Source: Cercis canadensis (lineage: Eukaryota; Streptophyta; Magnoliopsida; Fabales; Fabaceae). From it: a DNA stretch of 64,000 bases. Positions 49,432 to 63,900 of the stretch are shown piece after piece. A program made the translations under genes and the position numbers. Position 1 is the stretch's first letter; every line of letters starts with the position of its first letter. The DNA is taken from NCBI GenBank assembly GCA_003255065.1, contig QAOA01008121.1, positions 124,001-188,000 on the forward strand, written 5' to 3'. The notes beneath the pieces were generated by a model, which saw nothing but the letters and a program-made list of their open reading frames with translations, was not told the origin of the DNA and did not search any database.

Positions 49432-50008
49432 GTTCTCTCAGGTACCAGCAATTCATCTGGCAATGTTATATGATCCTCTCTTGGGGAAGTTGTGCACAGT
49501 TTGCAAAGGCAAACTCCTAGTTTTGTATGGATATTGTAACTTCTTGTAAAATTCATGGGGAGGGAAGTTTTCAAAGGCTTTTTGTAAGATTTAATGTAAC
49601 TCGACTGCACTTAAGATAACTTCATAGCAAGTTTTATCACCTCTAGTGCGACTAATTGTGGTATATTTTAATTTTCTTTTGTTTCATTACCTACGGTACC
49701 TAACAATGGCTTCTTTTAAAAAATTAGCACATAAATGATAGATCATTCATAGTTGCACAAAGTAGTATTGATTTGGACAAAATAGAGGCAAATTCTCATA
49801 CCATGGATCAAAACAAGAACAGAAGGCAAACAAATTTACACAACCCAATGGGCGTCGTTTTGGGTGCCAGTTACTCCATTGTAATGGTACAAGTAAATTA
49901 AGCAACCGAAATATAATGGCAGCAGTAAAAAACTAGAGAAGAAGCTGACATGTACATTATCTGTCCAAGATGTGCTAATCAAGGACTTAATGTCCACATT
50001 GCAGTATT
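49432..50008. other. Spacer between convergent Rab genes
   Basis: 3' ends of two oppositely transcribed Rab genes. The 577 bp must hold both 3' UTRs, which may overlap as antisense tails. No other feature seen. Confidence 0.6.
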
Positions 50009-52765
50009 TTAAGTGCAACAACTACCACTTTCGGGTGCTTGGGGTTCCTGTTTCTGCTTTAATATGTTCCTTTTTACTACGGTTGACCCTTCTTCCAGAA
50101 GACTAGGAATATCCATTATCTATAAAATGGTGCAAACTTGTCATGATTGAATTAGGTAAAAACAGTAAATAATATAACACGGGATTTCACGTGTGCAAGA
50201 ATGTCATTACTTGTCCATCTTAACTTCTAATTTTTATCATACAAATGATCAAAACTTATAAAGCCAAAATAGTAATTGAGAACTTGTAGCAATAAGATAA
50301 ATTAATACATTAGGTAACTGCTTCCACTTACCAATAATAATTAATAATTGAATCTTTTTCTAAAGTAATAATAAGACTTGCATGACAACATGGAAAACCA
50401 ATACCCAAAACTTTAACCAGTTTCAAATTTCCTGACCCTGCCCTTAGGGTGGTTTTGAGAAAAAGGGGATGCCCTCCTGCAGGGCCAGCACCCACCTTCA
50501 TTATGTCTATATTCACCGATGGCTAAAGCTCATTATAGGCAGTTTTGCATCTGTTTCTTTTATCTGAAATATCACTAAAACATCTCTTACTCTTACACAG
50601 CTAAAACCTAACAAAACGAAAACAAACAAGAAATGCACATCTTCTATTATCCTTGAAAGATATAAATCTCATACTAAGGATATCATTTTTTTGTTGTTTT
50701 CTCGATGCAAATTTGATATTTCAATAATACTTTTTATTTTAAAAAATTCTTCATGCTAATCGTACCGTATGCCATACTATTGCCATATGCACACAGAATA
50801 AACGTAACTACAGCAAAAAACCTTCTGAAATTGTACCTTTAGAGCAAGTTCCTCAAAGCATTGCTCCACATTTTCTCGAGTTTTAGCACTACATTCAAGA
50901 AACAAAGAGCCCAACTCTTTGGCGAGAGCTGCACCCTCTTCTCTACTCACAGCCCTTTCAGATTCCTAAACATAGAAATATCAACCGCTATACATCAAGA
51001 ACATAATACATAAGGTATATGCATAGAATTTTAGAGTAATGGAGAAGTCTATATTTCAAAGTTCATCGCGTGTTTTCAAGAAAGTGAGACGCTTTTCATT
51101 AAGATCTTAACCTATGTCATGTGCACTGGTAGCATTACATTTGATCATTCACCAGTCTTTACAATATTCTTCAACAGTTTCATAGTATCCAGTAGAATTA
51201 CTCTTAACACACGAGGTTGCTTTGATTCAAGCACAAAGTATAGAGCGAAAAACTTACTCTATCAACTTTATTTCCAACTAGTATCTTCACGCAATCCTGA
51301 TTAGTTGAATAGAGTTCCACTTCTTTAGACCATACTTCTGATAAGTTAGTAAACGTGTCCCTCCTTGTGACATCATAAACTATAATGAAATCAAGCAAAT
51401 AAATATATCAATGGAAAGCATAGAATAAAAAAGATATTATTAGGCAACTTTGTAGAAGAAACACTCATTACAAACTGGTGGTTTCAGAAGGCACTACAGC
51501 CCTAAGATAAAATAATAATTTTACTGCCAAAGAATGATGCCCCCCACTGGGGTGCCTTTGAGAAGTGTGGATACAATGGTTATTAAAATAACTTATCTGA
51601 TTGATAAAAGCCATTACAGAAGTTATTATACCAGATATAAACTTAAAAGCAGAGCCATAAACAACTTTTAATCATGATTCCTGATACAATTTTTTATTTT
51701 CAAACGCCTAATTTTGATCCTCTTTTATCACATAACACTCTTAATCTTAAATAACAAATGTCAAGAACAGCAATGAAAGTATAAAGTCGATACAGAATTA
51801 TCTCTAGATGAAAGCACTAAACTTTTTCCATAAGAAAATTCTAGCGAGGCTTCTAATGTAGCAGAATCAAATAATAGCATGCAAATAAAACTTACCTAGA
51901 ATGATTCCTTGCGCTCCTCTATAATAAGAACTTGTTAAGGTTCTGAACCTTTCCTGTCCAGCTGCAACAGATGTTATGTTACTTCAAGTCAACGTACCGC
52001 ACTGGACAAGTTCACATGCACGAGGAAAATAAAGGCAGGAAATAGCCAGAGATCTAAATCCGTAATTTTCTAAAGCACTACATTTGACTGGAAATTACCA
52101 GTGTCCCAAATTGTCAGTTTCAATCTCTTCCCACCTACTGTGAGCAACTTGATCTTAAAATCAACACCTAAAAACAACATACAACAGAAAATAAGAGCAT
52201 TAACACATATCATAACAGAACTCAATCCAATAAAAGCATTGTATTGCATAAAAGGGAACAAAATAATGGAACAGTTAATTTGCATATAATTAAGAAATGT
52301 AAAGCAGCTTCTTAAAGTGTGTGTTTGGATTAACTGCAAAAAGTAGATTGTGCAGGAGCTTTTAATTTTTCTGCATTAAAAACTGCATAATCAGATGTAA
52401 AGCACTGAACACTTGAAACTTGACTAAATCATAGATCGACAACCATCAGAAACTGTTTTGTTGACAAGAATCTGTAAGAAATGGCAATGAACCCGTGCTT
52501 GTATCTAGGCAAGAAAATATAAGTAATAGTAAGGAAAGTATTGGCATCAAATTTTTTTTGTTCTTGTTTTAGCTCAAAATTTTTAAGAGGCAATAAAACA
52601 GAAAGAATGAGTCTCAAGTTAATCACCAATTGTTGGGGCAAGATCTTCAGCAGAGCTGGAAATGAAGCTGACAAGTAGACTACTCTTTCCTACACCGGAA
52701 TCGCCGATCAACAAGATCTTGAATGAGAGATCATAGCCACTGCTCTGACCTGAAGATGAACTCAT
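50009..52765 (-). CDS. RABC1: Rab GTPase, RABC (Rab18) subfamily
   Basis: Small GTPase of the Rab18 class, linked in other organisms to endoplasmic reticulum, lipid-droplet and peroxisome traffic. Six exons in minus order: 52765-52627, 52167-52099, 51961-51896, 51379-51258, 50965-50837, 50119-50009; 211 residues. Motifs: P-loop GDSGVGKS (21-28), APTIGVDFKIK (switch I), WDTAGQE (67-73), [19 protein letters not shown]. The C terminus reads GSCCT, with a prenylation cysteine pair. [20 protein letters not shown] and the [14 protein letters not shown] segment identify RABC/Rab18. The start codon lies after a CT-rich leader. It shares only general Rab structure with the RABE gene next door and their introns do not coincide, so the pair is not a recent duplication. 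Confidence 0.94.
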
Positions 52766-53368
52766 TCTCTTTCTTTCTTTCTCTCTCTATCTGTCTCTCT
52801 CTGTTCGTGTATCTGATGATTAATGCGTTTCCAATGTGTCTATCTCTCTCTTAAAATTACGGTGAAAGAAACGTATATAAGTGGAGGGAATTTAAAGCAG
52901 AGAAGAGAAAAGAAAGGGGCAAAAAGGAGAAAAGCTAACCTGTAATGGGGTATCACCTGAGCAGCATCTTTCATAAATGTGCTGCTTTTCAAGAGAGAGA
53001 AGCTAAACAAAACGGCTACCTTCGCCTCACGCCCTCACTTGAGGAACAAATACCTGACAAACCAACGTATCATATTCCTTTTATTTTAAAAAAAAAATTC
53101 ATTTCCTACCTTTATGCGTTGTCGTTTTCCGGAACAACAGTTCCTTGCCTTGCCCACGTGTGAGGGATTGGGATGGTTTTCTCTGCAAGCAATGTTGATT
53201 ATCTTAAACTGTTTAGAAGAGGTTACTTTTTTAAGGTCATAAAATAAAGGGTGCTAATTGGTATGGTAAGGCACAAACTCTTGATGTGTCTTTCTAAAAA
53301 GAGTATCATTGATGCATCTCATCCGACAATTTCAGTGCTACTATTATTTCCTCTTACGTTTTTGGATA
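52766..53368. other. RABC promoter and spacer
   Basis: CT-rich leader just upstream of the RABC ATG (about 52766-52860), then AT-rich spacer. A forward open frame at 52945-53163 has no recognisable family. Confidence 0.5.
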
Positions 53369-53773
53369 AGCAATGCTATCCCCTCTAAGAGGTAGTCTTA
53401 TCCACCTCAATTTAGTAAGTTGAGGAAGAGACCACATAATAATTTTGATGTCGTTGTAAAATTTTTAAAAAGTTTAGTTATTTAATATGTATTAAAACAC
53501 ACAATTTTTTATAAAATATAAGAATGACATAATATAATAAAATATATTAGGAAATAACTTTTTTTATTTTTATTTTTAACATGTTTTCTTATATTATGTT
53601 ATTCTTATATTTTATAAAAAGTTATGTGTTCTAGTACATATTTCATGACTCAACTTTTTAAGATTTTTACAACAATATCAAAATTACAATATAAGTTTCA
53701 CTGGATTCTACCCAGAACTCTACTTAAAGAGGATAGGATAATGCTACCTCCCTTTAAAATGGTGGGTAGCATA
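53369..53773. mobile_element. AT-rich foldback MITE, family A copy 3
   Basis: The left end GCAATGCTATCCCCTCTAAG with AGGTAGTCTTATCC is mirrored by the right end (AGGATAATGCTACCTCCCTTT and GTGGGTAGCATAT). Inner arms (GTTGTAAAATTTTTAAAAAG, TTATAAAATATAAGAATGACA) are inverted in the right half and match the copies at 21.2 and 31.4 kb. This copy has the best preserved arms. A target-site duplication was not resolved. Confidence 0.72.
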
Positions 53774-55144
53774 TCCCTCACAAACTTTTGCAACTTCAAA
53801 AAATAATATTATTTTAGCACTTTTCTTTACATTTTTTTGTACATAGAAACGTATATATTAAAGAGAGAAGAGGAAGCACATGGACCATACGGTAAAAATA
53901 AAATTTTTGAGATCAAATACTTTAATATTTAGGATGAAAATATGTGTTATTAGCAAATATATATTTTTATTAATTTAATCTAAACAATAAAATAATAACA
54001 CGCTTCTCACGTCAATTGATGAGTAATGTCTAAATTTTAGAATGTAAATAATCATAAAAAATTCTTAGATTTATTGATATTACATATTAAGCTCGAGTGA
54101 TTCGTACACAAATGGTTTTTTTTTTTTTTTGGTTACGCAAACAAATCCAATATTTAACCGAAATTTATCATATAAGAAGATGAGACTACATAGTTTGAAC
54201 CCAACACATATTACTAGCAAGAAGCAAGATATAATTCTCATAAGGTTTAGGTGATAATTTGTGTTGCTTATTCATGTAAATTGGTATTGTTTGGGTAGAC
54301 GAGAAGGAAATGGAGTTGAGGTGAGCTTAATAGTGTGAAAAAGACTAGTGAAATGTGGGGGTTGAAGCGTGCAGTTTGATGTCCCCAGCTGCTGCACAGA
54401 AGTGAAACTGTGAAACCCGGCGTGAAAGACAGCACGACCTATCTGGTGAAGTGGCGCTATCACATATCCAATGTATGTTGAACCAAAATGGTGTCATCAC
54501 ACCACCAATTTGTGGATGGCATGTCACTATTTCCTTCCTCCGTAACATGTTTCTTTGTTCTATACTTTGAACCCAAAATGTTTCCTTTCCTAAGACACTT
54601 TCTTTCCCCTGTTGCTTTCCAAACCATACAGATTAATTAGTCCTCTCTTTTGTTTTCTTTCTTAACTCTTTTATACTCGAAGGCTGAAAGAGGGATATTG
54701 AATAGGACTCAAAACACTTCGATTTAATTTGGTTTTGTAAGAAAGAAAGATTGAACCAATAGGAACCAGGCCAAACTACCATTACTAATGTAGAAGATGA
54801 TCATTTATGGTCACTCGAGGCCCACTGCTCACTCTCAGTCTCTCACTACCATTATAATATACAAATACACACTTCAAAACCATGTTCAGGCTTAATTAAT
54901 TTGGATACCCTACATTTTGATACTTGTTTTATTTTGCCCCTCACCAAGCTTCGCATGAATGGCCATTCTATGCCTTTTTATTTATTTATTGGGCCATAGT
55001 ATGCGTTGTTCTCACCACAATATACCGTGATGAATTAATCATCTTTTATATCTTATAGTGGTTTATGTACTCCAACATCGCAATTCGCAACACCAAATCA
55101 CGGAAAGGCTTTAAATTAATTAAGAAAAGAACCCCATGCATTAA

Positions 55145-55180
<36 letters not shown>

Positions 55181-55620
55181 GATGATGATGATAATGGGCC
55201 TACTTCGCTTCACATAAAAATCCACTATAGGTGAATTCATTAAAATCAGGGAGTTGGAGAACTTATAAATAATTATGGTCTAGTTTAACTGTTTTGTTAA
55301 AAACTAAAATATAGGGTGGGGCATTGGGGCCATTATTTTTCTCTATTACATGTATTTTTCGTATATTACAACATAACTCCCCCCACCCCTAAATTTTTTT
55401 AATAAAACAATTATAAAAAATATATCTTGATAATTAATATTTATTAAATTAGCAAATTAAAAATTAACTAGTTTATAGTTGAAATATACTAAATTTTTAA
55501 AATTTATGAGTTTTACGTTAAAATTTAAAATCATAGTTAAAAGTATTAAAAAAATTAATAAATTAAAAATATTATGAAAAATATAAAAGTAGAATGAAAT
55601 TAATTAATTAACTAACACAT
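53774..55620. other. Intergenic, no gene recognised
   Basis: AT-rich spacer with a (GA)n microsatellite at 55148-55180. Short frames near 54272-54548 and 55046-55240 have no family features. Confidence 0.5.
55148..55180. repeat. (GA)n microsatellite
   Basis: About 16 uninterrupted GA units, some 0.7 kb upstream of SF3A2. Confidence 0.9.
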
Positions 55621-55858
55621 TAAGCAATCAACTTATTTTTTGGGCCTACACTGATAATCTGTAGCTATGAGCTGTCGGCCATCCTTAAACCGCCTTAAGA
55701 AAACAATGGCTTTTTTTTTTTTTTTTNTTTTATTTAATAAAAAAAAGATTTGTATCCTTTCGTTTGTTATCTTGGTCTTACTTGGGTGCGTTGGTTCGCT
55801 CCTCTCCTCCGTGTTGTTGAATCGAGCGAAAGCTTGAGACGGGTGAGGTGAAGCAGTA

Positions 55859-58800
55859 ATGGATCGAGAATGGGGTTCAAAGCCCGGCAGCGGAGGCGCG
55901 GCCTCCGCCCAAAATGAAGCCATCGACCGTCGAGAGCGTCTCCGTCGACTCGCTTTGGAGACTATAGATCTTGCTAAAGACCCCTATTTTATGCGCAACC
56001 ACCTTGGCAGGTATTCTATATCACTTTCTCTCTTACTCTCTTCCCCCCCTTTTTTTGTTCTTTTGCTTCTCAAATTGGTTTAGTACTAGTATATTCACTG
56101 CTTCTTCTATTGGGGTTTTGCAGCTATGAGTGCAAGCTTTGCCTTACTTTGCATAATAATGAGGGAAATTACTTGGCGCACACACAGGGCAAGCGCCATC
56201 AGACTAATTTGGCTAAGAGAGCAGCTCGCGAGGCCAAAGAGGCTCCAGCTCAACCTCAGCCCCACAAGCGCAAAGTCTCTCTTCGCAAGTCAGGTACTTT
56301 TTTCTTTTCTTTTCAAATGGGGAAAGACTTAGAATGTTGTTTTTCTAATTTGTCTCGGCTCTATAGGTTCGACTGAAGCGTCTGTGTTTCGTTTCCTGTT
56401 TGTGCTATTTATGTTCATGCATTTCAATGGGGATTTCTGAATATTGCTGTCTTAGTCCCCTGGTAATTAGAGTTTGTTCTTTCTAAGCAATAGATGCTAA
56501 TAGAAATCTGAAGGACTCTTCAAGAACCAGAATAAGAATTGTGAGTTTCTATTATATTTGTTATTAGGATTAGATAGGATCACTAAAAATTAGTCATCCA
56601 AGTCAAGTTGATGTTTGGAGCGGTTCAGAATTTCAGATAACATTCTTAGAAACAAAGAATAGACCACCTGGAAGAGAGATTTTAAATGGTTCCTGATTTA
56701 AATAATTTAAACTCTTCCCAATTTGCACTTTTCTGTTCTCTAATGTTAAACTTATAAGAGACTTAAGCTTTCTTAGACCATCCCGAACTGCTGGTCATGC
56801 ATGTCAGCGAGATGGAGGGAGGGGTTTGATGAAATTCTAATCTCTAAATATTGAATGAGCCCAACCCAAAACGGTTTTACTACTCCTTGGAAAAAGACAG
56901 ATAATGTGGATGCGGTGTATGCTACTAGTTTTTAAAGTATCTCAAACATTCGTAGTTCATATGTGATGTGGTTTATTTATAATGTAGTTTGTCTTTCATC
57001 TTTAAATTATTATCTAAATCAAAAAACAGGGGACGCTCACAAGTGGGTTGGGCTACTTACTGTACTGCTTGCTTGAGTGATCTTAAAGTAGATTCAAAAA
57101 TATTAGTGTCTTTCTGTAAGGATGTGAGACTTCAGTTAGGAAATTTTTGGTTCCTCAATTGGCCAATATATGTAATATAGAAGAATCATCAAAGTAGTAA
57201 TGAAATGCCTCGCTATGTTTTTGCTTTGGTGCTTATAAACACCCAAATCTATTGATAATTTGTCCTAGTCATCAATTATTGGGCAATGTTGTATTTTTTA
57301 TAAGATATTGATTTTGTACATTTGTTCTTGTAATATGTCTTAAAAGATGAAAGATATGTATTTATATTTGGTTAATTTATGTAAATTTTACCTCTTATTT
57401 TCCTTTTTCTGAATAAAAAAAAAAACTTAATTCATGAAAATTGTATGTGTTGGCAGTCAAGATTGGTAGGCCTGGTTACCGAGTGACAAAACAATATGAT
57501 CCAGAGACAAAGCAGAGATCTCTTCTTTTCCAGGTTTATTGCTTATTTTATTTTCCCTCCCCTTCCTCACAGCTTTCTTAATTTCCACTTTTTGATCTAA
57601 AATAAGATGTTATCATTTAATTGTGTTTTTTTCCCCTTTGGTATGTAGATTGAATATCCTGAGATTGAAGACCTTACAAAGCCAAGGCACAGATTCATGT
57701 CTTCTTATGAGCAGGTGAACTCTAATTTTATCGACTTAAAGGCCTGAGAAAGTTCTCCAACCTTTCTCTTTTATTGTTAGAAGTTTATGGAAGTTTAAGT
57801 CAGGTTTTCATTTGTTGTGCATAAAACCATGTTCTAATTTTTCTCTCTGCTCATATTTATATGGACACAGAGAGTGCAACCCTTTGATAAAAGATATCAG
57901 TATCTTTTGTTTGCCGCTGAACCATATGAGATCATTGCTTTTAAGGTAAATCTATGCTATCATTGTGCATTTGTAGTCCCAATGATTTTTCATGGGGGAC
58001 CTTAGTCCTTGTATTTTTAGTTCTGGTAATTTTATTGTTGTGCTGATTAGTCCACGTTACAGGTTCCTAGCACAGAGATTGATAAGTCCACTCCAAAGTT
58101 TTTCTCACACTGGGATCCAGATTCAAAGATGTTCACGGTTTGTATTATTACTCTTCCTTTCTATGGGTTGATGGCTAAAGGTTGATCTATGCCTGTTTTT
58201 TGGGTACAGAATAAGTCATAATTTAGTGAGATATCTACTTTACCAAAAGAGGACATTTTAACACCCCCGCTCTTCCGTCCTCCACAAAAAAGGAAAAAAA
58301 AAAAAAAAAGCAAATACAACCAGAAAAGAAGACAACAATCTTTAATGACTATTTCCCCCTTTTTGCAAGATGTAGTAACAACCAGACATGATGATCAGTT
58401 ATAAATTCCAAACCATGAAACAAGAAGATTGCAACCGCATATGTCCCATTTGGAAATTGGTCTGCTAAGTTCAAACCCTGACTTCAATTTTAACTTGCAC
58501 ATTTATTATTCTTCAAAATTGCTATTAGTGCAAACTAGTTATTTAAGCAATTTAGCAGCAGAGCTGGGTTTGACCACTTCCTTTTCTTGTTGTTTTTGGA
58601 TGTCTCGATTTTTTTTTATATTTGATTATTACTATCTAACGTGGGCGATGTAATTATACTCCGCAGTTGCAGTTATATTTCAAATCCAAGCCACCAGAGG
58701 GAAACAAACCACAGCCTGCCTCTACAGCCAATGGTACAGCTGCGCCTGGTGTCCCACCAAGGCCCTTGCCTCCCCCACCCCAAGCTCCGCCACCACCGCC

Positions 58801-59056
58801 ACCTCCACCACAAGGGTTACCTCCTGTTGGAAATCCTCCTAGAGCACCTCCACCTCCAATGCCTGGATCATTGCCGCCCCCACCTACTATAGGAAATGGC
58901 CCAAGATCTGTGCCCCCACCCCCCGTTGCCAGCAGCACAACAGCAAATTTTAGCATGGGCACTAGGCCTCCAATGGCACCTCCACAAGGTTTTCCTGCCC
59001 AACAAATGCAGGGCCACCCTGTTCGTCCACCTCCACCACCCCCTAGCATGGGATAG
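55859..59056 (+). CDS. SF3A2: Splicing factor 3A subunit 2 (SF3A2/SAP62/Prp11)
   Basis: Component of the SF3a complex of the U2 snRNP, needed for branch-site recognition in the nucleus. Seven exons: 55859-56010, 56124-56293, 57457-57533, 57649-57714, 57871-57945, 58063-58137, 58667-59056; 334 residues. The N terminus (MDREWGSKPGSGGAASAQNE, then RRERLRRLALETIDLAKDPY) is the standard start of the family. A matrin/U1-like zinc finger follows at about residues 52-77 (YECKLCLTLHNNEGNYLAHT ... GKRH). The conserved core continues with GRPGYRVTKQYDPETKQRSL, IEYPEI, HRFMSSYEQ, PYEIIAFKVPS and FFSHWDPDSK. The last exon adds a long proline-rich tail of repeated PPPP runs, as in plant and animal SF3A2, which binds SH3/WW-type partners. 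A T-run with one ambiguous base at 55727 lies 130 bp upstream. The donor after exon 6 is GTTTGT, weaker than usual. Confidence 0.96.
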
Positions 59057-60913
59057 TAGATCAGCCCTCGCCCTTGTGTAGCAGTAAGCACACCGTTATT
59101 AGAAGTGCAAGTTATTTAATGGCAGTGGAATGCCCTTTTATGTGTTAAGGACTGGCTAGTGGCTAGGAAGGTTCCAACAAGTTTATTGGATGTTGCGGTA
59201 TTAAGCCATTTGGTATTTTGCATTTATGACTTAAGTGGGAAAAAATTATTATAGTCGATTTTATCAATGAAAAAAATGATATTTTTGAGTAAATCATTTT
59301 TTAGACTACTTTATGTTTGATAAGAATTACAGTTTATAATGCACGTTTTATTTTTATTTTTTAACGTATGCCCAAAGCTACTGAGGCACTTCAGTTGAGG
59401 TATAATTTGTTTAGCACCAACTTCAAATTACAAAACCTAATCTCAACTCATAAAATGCGCATAAATAATTATATAGTTGACATGATTATCATCTGCATGT
59501 GCATGCATTTACCGCAAAAAAGAAAAAAAAAAAAAATTATTAAGTAGTGAGCCTTTCGGCAGATTTGGCGGCCTTTAATATAAAATCAACGTGGTGGAGC
59601 TTTTAATTTTTGTTTTTATTTTTTTGGATTGGAAGGTTTAGTAAGAACTATTGGTATTAAAGCCAGTTCTCGGTTTCTGTCATCCTAATACCCAAAAGAA
59701 AAATAGCCTCAAATTTTTAAATCTGGGTGCATAGTTTTACTATTGAATTCGACGAGACCAAAATAACAGATGTATCTGGGAGAATTTTTTAAACAAGAAA
59801 GGGCTTTTCAACTTTTAGGACCTGCAAAGAATATTAATTACTAATTTACAAGCCTATTAACCTCAAATGTTCCTAGAATGCATATTCAATCTTTTTAAAC
59901 AAACATTCCATACACTATTTTATATAGCAGCATCTGAGACTGAGTTCACTATAAACTGTTCCATAAATTCACTAATTTATCCCACTTATTTGTTTTTCTT
60001 ACTCTTAAATCAGATTTCACCATATAGGCGATTTGTGGAAAGTTGTGTTTGTGAAAGTATCGGCGTTCTAATTTGTTTTGATCACTCTGGATCGGTGTTG
60101 TACTGTTGTGTAACTTTACACACCTTGAAACCTGGTACTGAGGAACGATCAATGCTCTCGTTGTGCATTCACAGTTGCCCATCCTAAGGACATAGAGATG
60201 GAAGGCAAAGCTTGGGCGGCACCAGCGAGGAAAAAATTGCATCTTTATTCCAAAATTGTAGCCTCACACTGTTAACAGTAAACTCCCAAACGGAGAATCT
60301 AAAATAATTTTTTTTTTAAAAAAAATACCTCTAACGAAATTCACTGTCTAACTTCCGAAAGAGCGAATATGAAACTCATGAAATCTGGACAACACACTTC
60401 CGAGGATCCCAAGAAATTACGGTACCAAGGGGACGACTCAATTACCCATATCAAGAGTTATTGTAGCAGAAGGAAATAAACAAGAAAGAATATAATTGTC
60501 TATCCACGTGAATATACCAGTTTCGCTGTTTCTTCTCATCACAAAAGCTGCATTGGGTTTTACGTGCATTTAGCTCATGACTAAACTAAATACAACAATT
60601 GAAAACCGACTTTGAATGCTATGGAAGGAATGTAAGTAAACGACAGAAGCTAAACTCGGACAATAAACCCATATAACCATAATAAGAGAAAAATAAACCC
60701 ATATCATGCAGCTAATGATTCAAAAACTTGAAAGCACTGAATTGGGTCATCTACCTCAGAATACTTACAACAACAGATGACAGCTTTTCCCACTATATCC
60801 ATCACCAAGGTGCCCATGTGTTTGGCCACCCACTCTAAAAACATTCTAGAGCATGCACAACGGGTGGAAATATCTCAACAAAGTGGGAATCCACCCAATT
60901 TAACCCCAAAACT
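59057..60913. other. Spacer between SF3A2 and PIP5K (convergent 3' ends)
   Basis: Holds the two 3' UTRs. Between 59840 and 60240 both strands have open frames of about 100 codons, but no domain, start context or splice support was seen. No RNA gene recognised. Confidence 0.5.
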
Positions 60914-63900
60914 TTAACCTGCCGTTGCATTTGGTGGGAATACCTTCTGAATGAATTCCAAGAAGCGACGCGAGTAAAAGGTAGGGTCCACAGCTGAGAT
61001 GGATAATGAATCAAACTGAAGAGATTTGTACGCATGTTCAATCTTCTTAGTCATGTTGTAATCTTGCAATATGTCAATGATTCCCAGGTAAAGTACGACA
61101 TCATACACCTCATGAAACATTTCCTTTTCCTCTGTTCCTGGAATCTGCTCTGCCCTTGCTGGCATGTTTACACCGAGCTGGATTTGAAGTCTGCTTAACA
61201 AGTAAAAGAAAATGAAAAACCCTCCGACTGCAGAAATATTGTAGCAGTTATTAACTGGTGTAAAGGAACAGCTTTTATCATTATGATCCTAAATGACATG
61301 CCTAGATTATCAACATAAATAAATAAATAAAATGCAATACTGTTTTGGTATGGATAGCTCCAATCTAGCATTAAGAGATATTGGGAGTGTCTACATTCTC
61401 TAGCATTCTCTATTATCTATCTCTTTCAGTAAAAAAAAGCCTAGGAATATATGCTGTCTCTCCGCTGTGAAATTAAACTCAGCCCCCAGCCTTCCAAAAG
61501 TCACTTTTTACGTATGCAACCATTGGTACAAAACAGGTGACCTCTCTTTCTCTACACGCCCTTGTCCTTAAAAGTACGGGTGTCGTTGGACCATTTGTAA
61601 CTGACACCAATTTCATCTATATTTTCTGAACACACAAAAAGTGACTACGGATTTAGAAGCTGCCAAAATAAACGTGTTGAGCAGGCATAATAATAAGATA
61701 GCATGAGCACCATGATGAGAATTTTAAAGAATTAATAGGAAGACCATCTAAAATCATAAAGAGATCATACCTTGCTGTACCAGGTAGAAGGAGATCTACC
61801 TCCTCATCACCAGCAGCTGAAGCTCGCAATCGGCTACCCCTAATGTGAGGGCCTACTACAACGCTATTATCATCTGCTCCACGAGGGACCAGAACTAGGC
61901 CTTGTGGATAGTTGGACACCTCATCCTCTAGAGGGTCTGTCAGTTGATCATTAACAAAGTTTTGAAGTTAATCTACTTCATGTCCATAACTCTACCAAAA
62001 AATGCCAGTGTAAATGTGGTACATAAGAGAAAATATTCAGATAATATGAGAATTAGTGCACTAAATGATTCTAACTGGGGAGTGTGACTCATGCTCTAAG
62101 CCAGATAAATGTTCCATTGAAAAGAATTTTCCATTTATTAAAACAAAAAAACTGAAAGCATAATTATAGACAAAAAATTCTAAGTAAATCATTTTAAAAT
62201 GGTTCCTAAAGAAGTTTAAGTAGAGGATCTTAACTTAACCCATTCCTATCTTATGTAACAAAAATATCAGCAAAGAAATTGCTGATTGAGGTAAGGTCAA
62301 ACACGGGTCAATTTGAGAAGTTAAAAAATAAGTTTAGAAACAGCACCCATACAATTCATCATTTTCACCACCTAATGCCTAAATAGTAGAGCTTGTATCG
62401 TCCACTGGTCACGAACAGTTGGGGACATTACATAAACTCCATTCCAAATCATTACATGCAGCTTCCCTTAATTCATGCAAACTTTTAACTAATTAAAGAC
62501 AGCTCTAAGTTAATCTAAATCCTTTACAGAAATAAACCTCAAGTAGGTAAAGGCAAATCACAAAACATAGATTTCAATAAATTGGATCTGATACTCACCT
62601 TCCTCCGCAAGCATTGCCAATCCGTCTGCGCCACTACTTTGGTTGTAGGACATGAGAGAACGAAGACGTTGGGGAGCTCGATAATGAACACCTAGAAGAA
62701 GGCTATAATCCATAATGTGCTGCGCTTCTAAAAACTTACTGTCAATTTCAATCTGCCTGCACAAAAGTATGAGTAAGAAGAAATATTCAATTTTTGCTGT
62801 TAAGGTAAACATCAACGGAATAAGACTAAATTTTAAGCCAGTAGTAGCTTGAGATATTATGCCAAATAACACCATGTTACACTTGTTTGCACTCAGGACT
62901 AAACATCATAATAATTTGGATCATGAAGCTACACAAGATTACATCATTCAAACAAAATATTACGAATTATTATTTCTAATTTCATGAGAAAAAAAGAAAA
63001 TATATTATTTTGAGAAAATTATATATTCATAACTTTACCATATCAAAATATGCAGCCAGGTTCTGCTGCATTAATGAGGCAATCTCTCTGATAAACCAAT
63101 GCACAAATGCCAAATACAAGTATGAAAGATGAGAGATGATATTTGGAACTATCACTTACTTTAATAAAGACTCCCGCCAAGAAGGTTCCAAGTAAAAGCA
63201 GTAGTTCAGATCCAAATCCTTTAGAGTAGTGTTCTCATCCATTTCTATCTTGTCTGATGAACGTCCAAGGGATGAACCTTTTAAATCAAATCTCCGATGA
63301 ATCCTCAATTCTGTACAGAACATATTTCCCATTACGACAAAGCGAAACTGCAGAACAGAAAATTACGTATAAATATCAGTGTCCGGTCTACAGGAAATAC
63401 AGATTATTAAGTCACGTTGCATGAATGATGCAGGTTATGATAGTCTCAAATTTTCGATGTGTATTTTCTTTATGATAATTTTCATACATCAGTTTTCGAG
63501 ATTGCAATTTGCAAGTGTTCATTTGCAAATTGTGCCATCCATTGATACATACTCCAAAAAACATGACTCCAGCACATAAAAATGTTGCAAGTCAATATGC
63601 ACATTACCTTTTGACCACTTGAAGGCTTGATCCTGTGAAGACCAAAAAATTTCGTAATGAGTGTATTCTCATATGATTTCACATGATGATGATAGTCTGG
63701 AAGCATTCTTAGAAGAACCTACAAGTCAAATTTTGGTTACTAGAGTTTGAATTTGATAATAAACCAAATAAGTAGGAAAGAGCATGTAAACACTAAGATA
63801 TCATTACCAAACATATCCACCACAGTTTGTTTCAGCAGGCACTAGCTAAGAGCTTGCTTTCCATTTCACATAAGCATGATGACATAGACTATGTCTATTA

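Noticed and set aside
58654..59091. Gly-rich 145-codon frame opposite the last SF3A2 exon
   Set aside because: Reverse complement of the proline-rich tail; low complexity shadow.
59867..60242. Overlapping frames of about 100 codons on both strands
   Set aside because: No recognisable protein features; the region lies between two convergent 3' ends.
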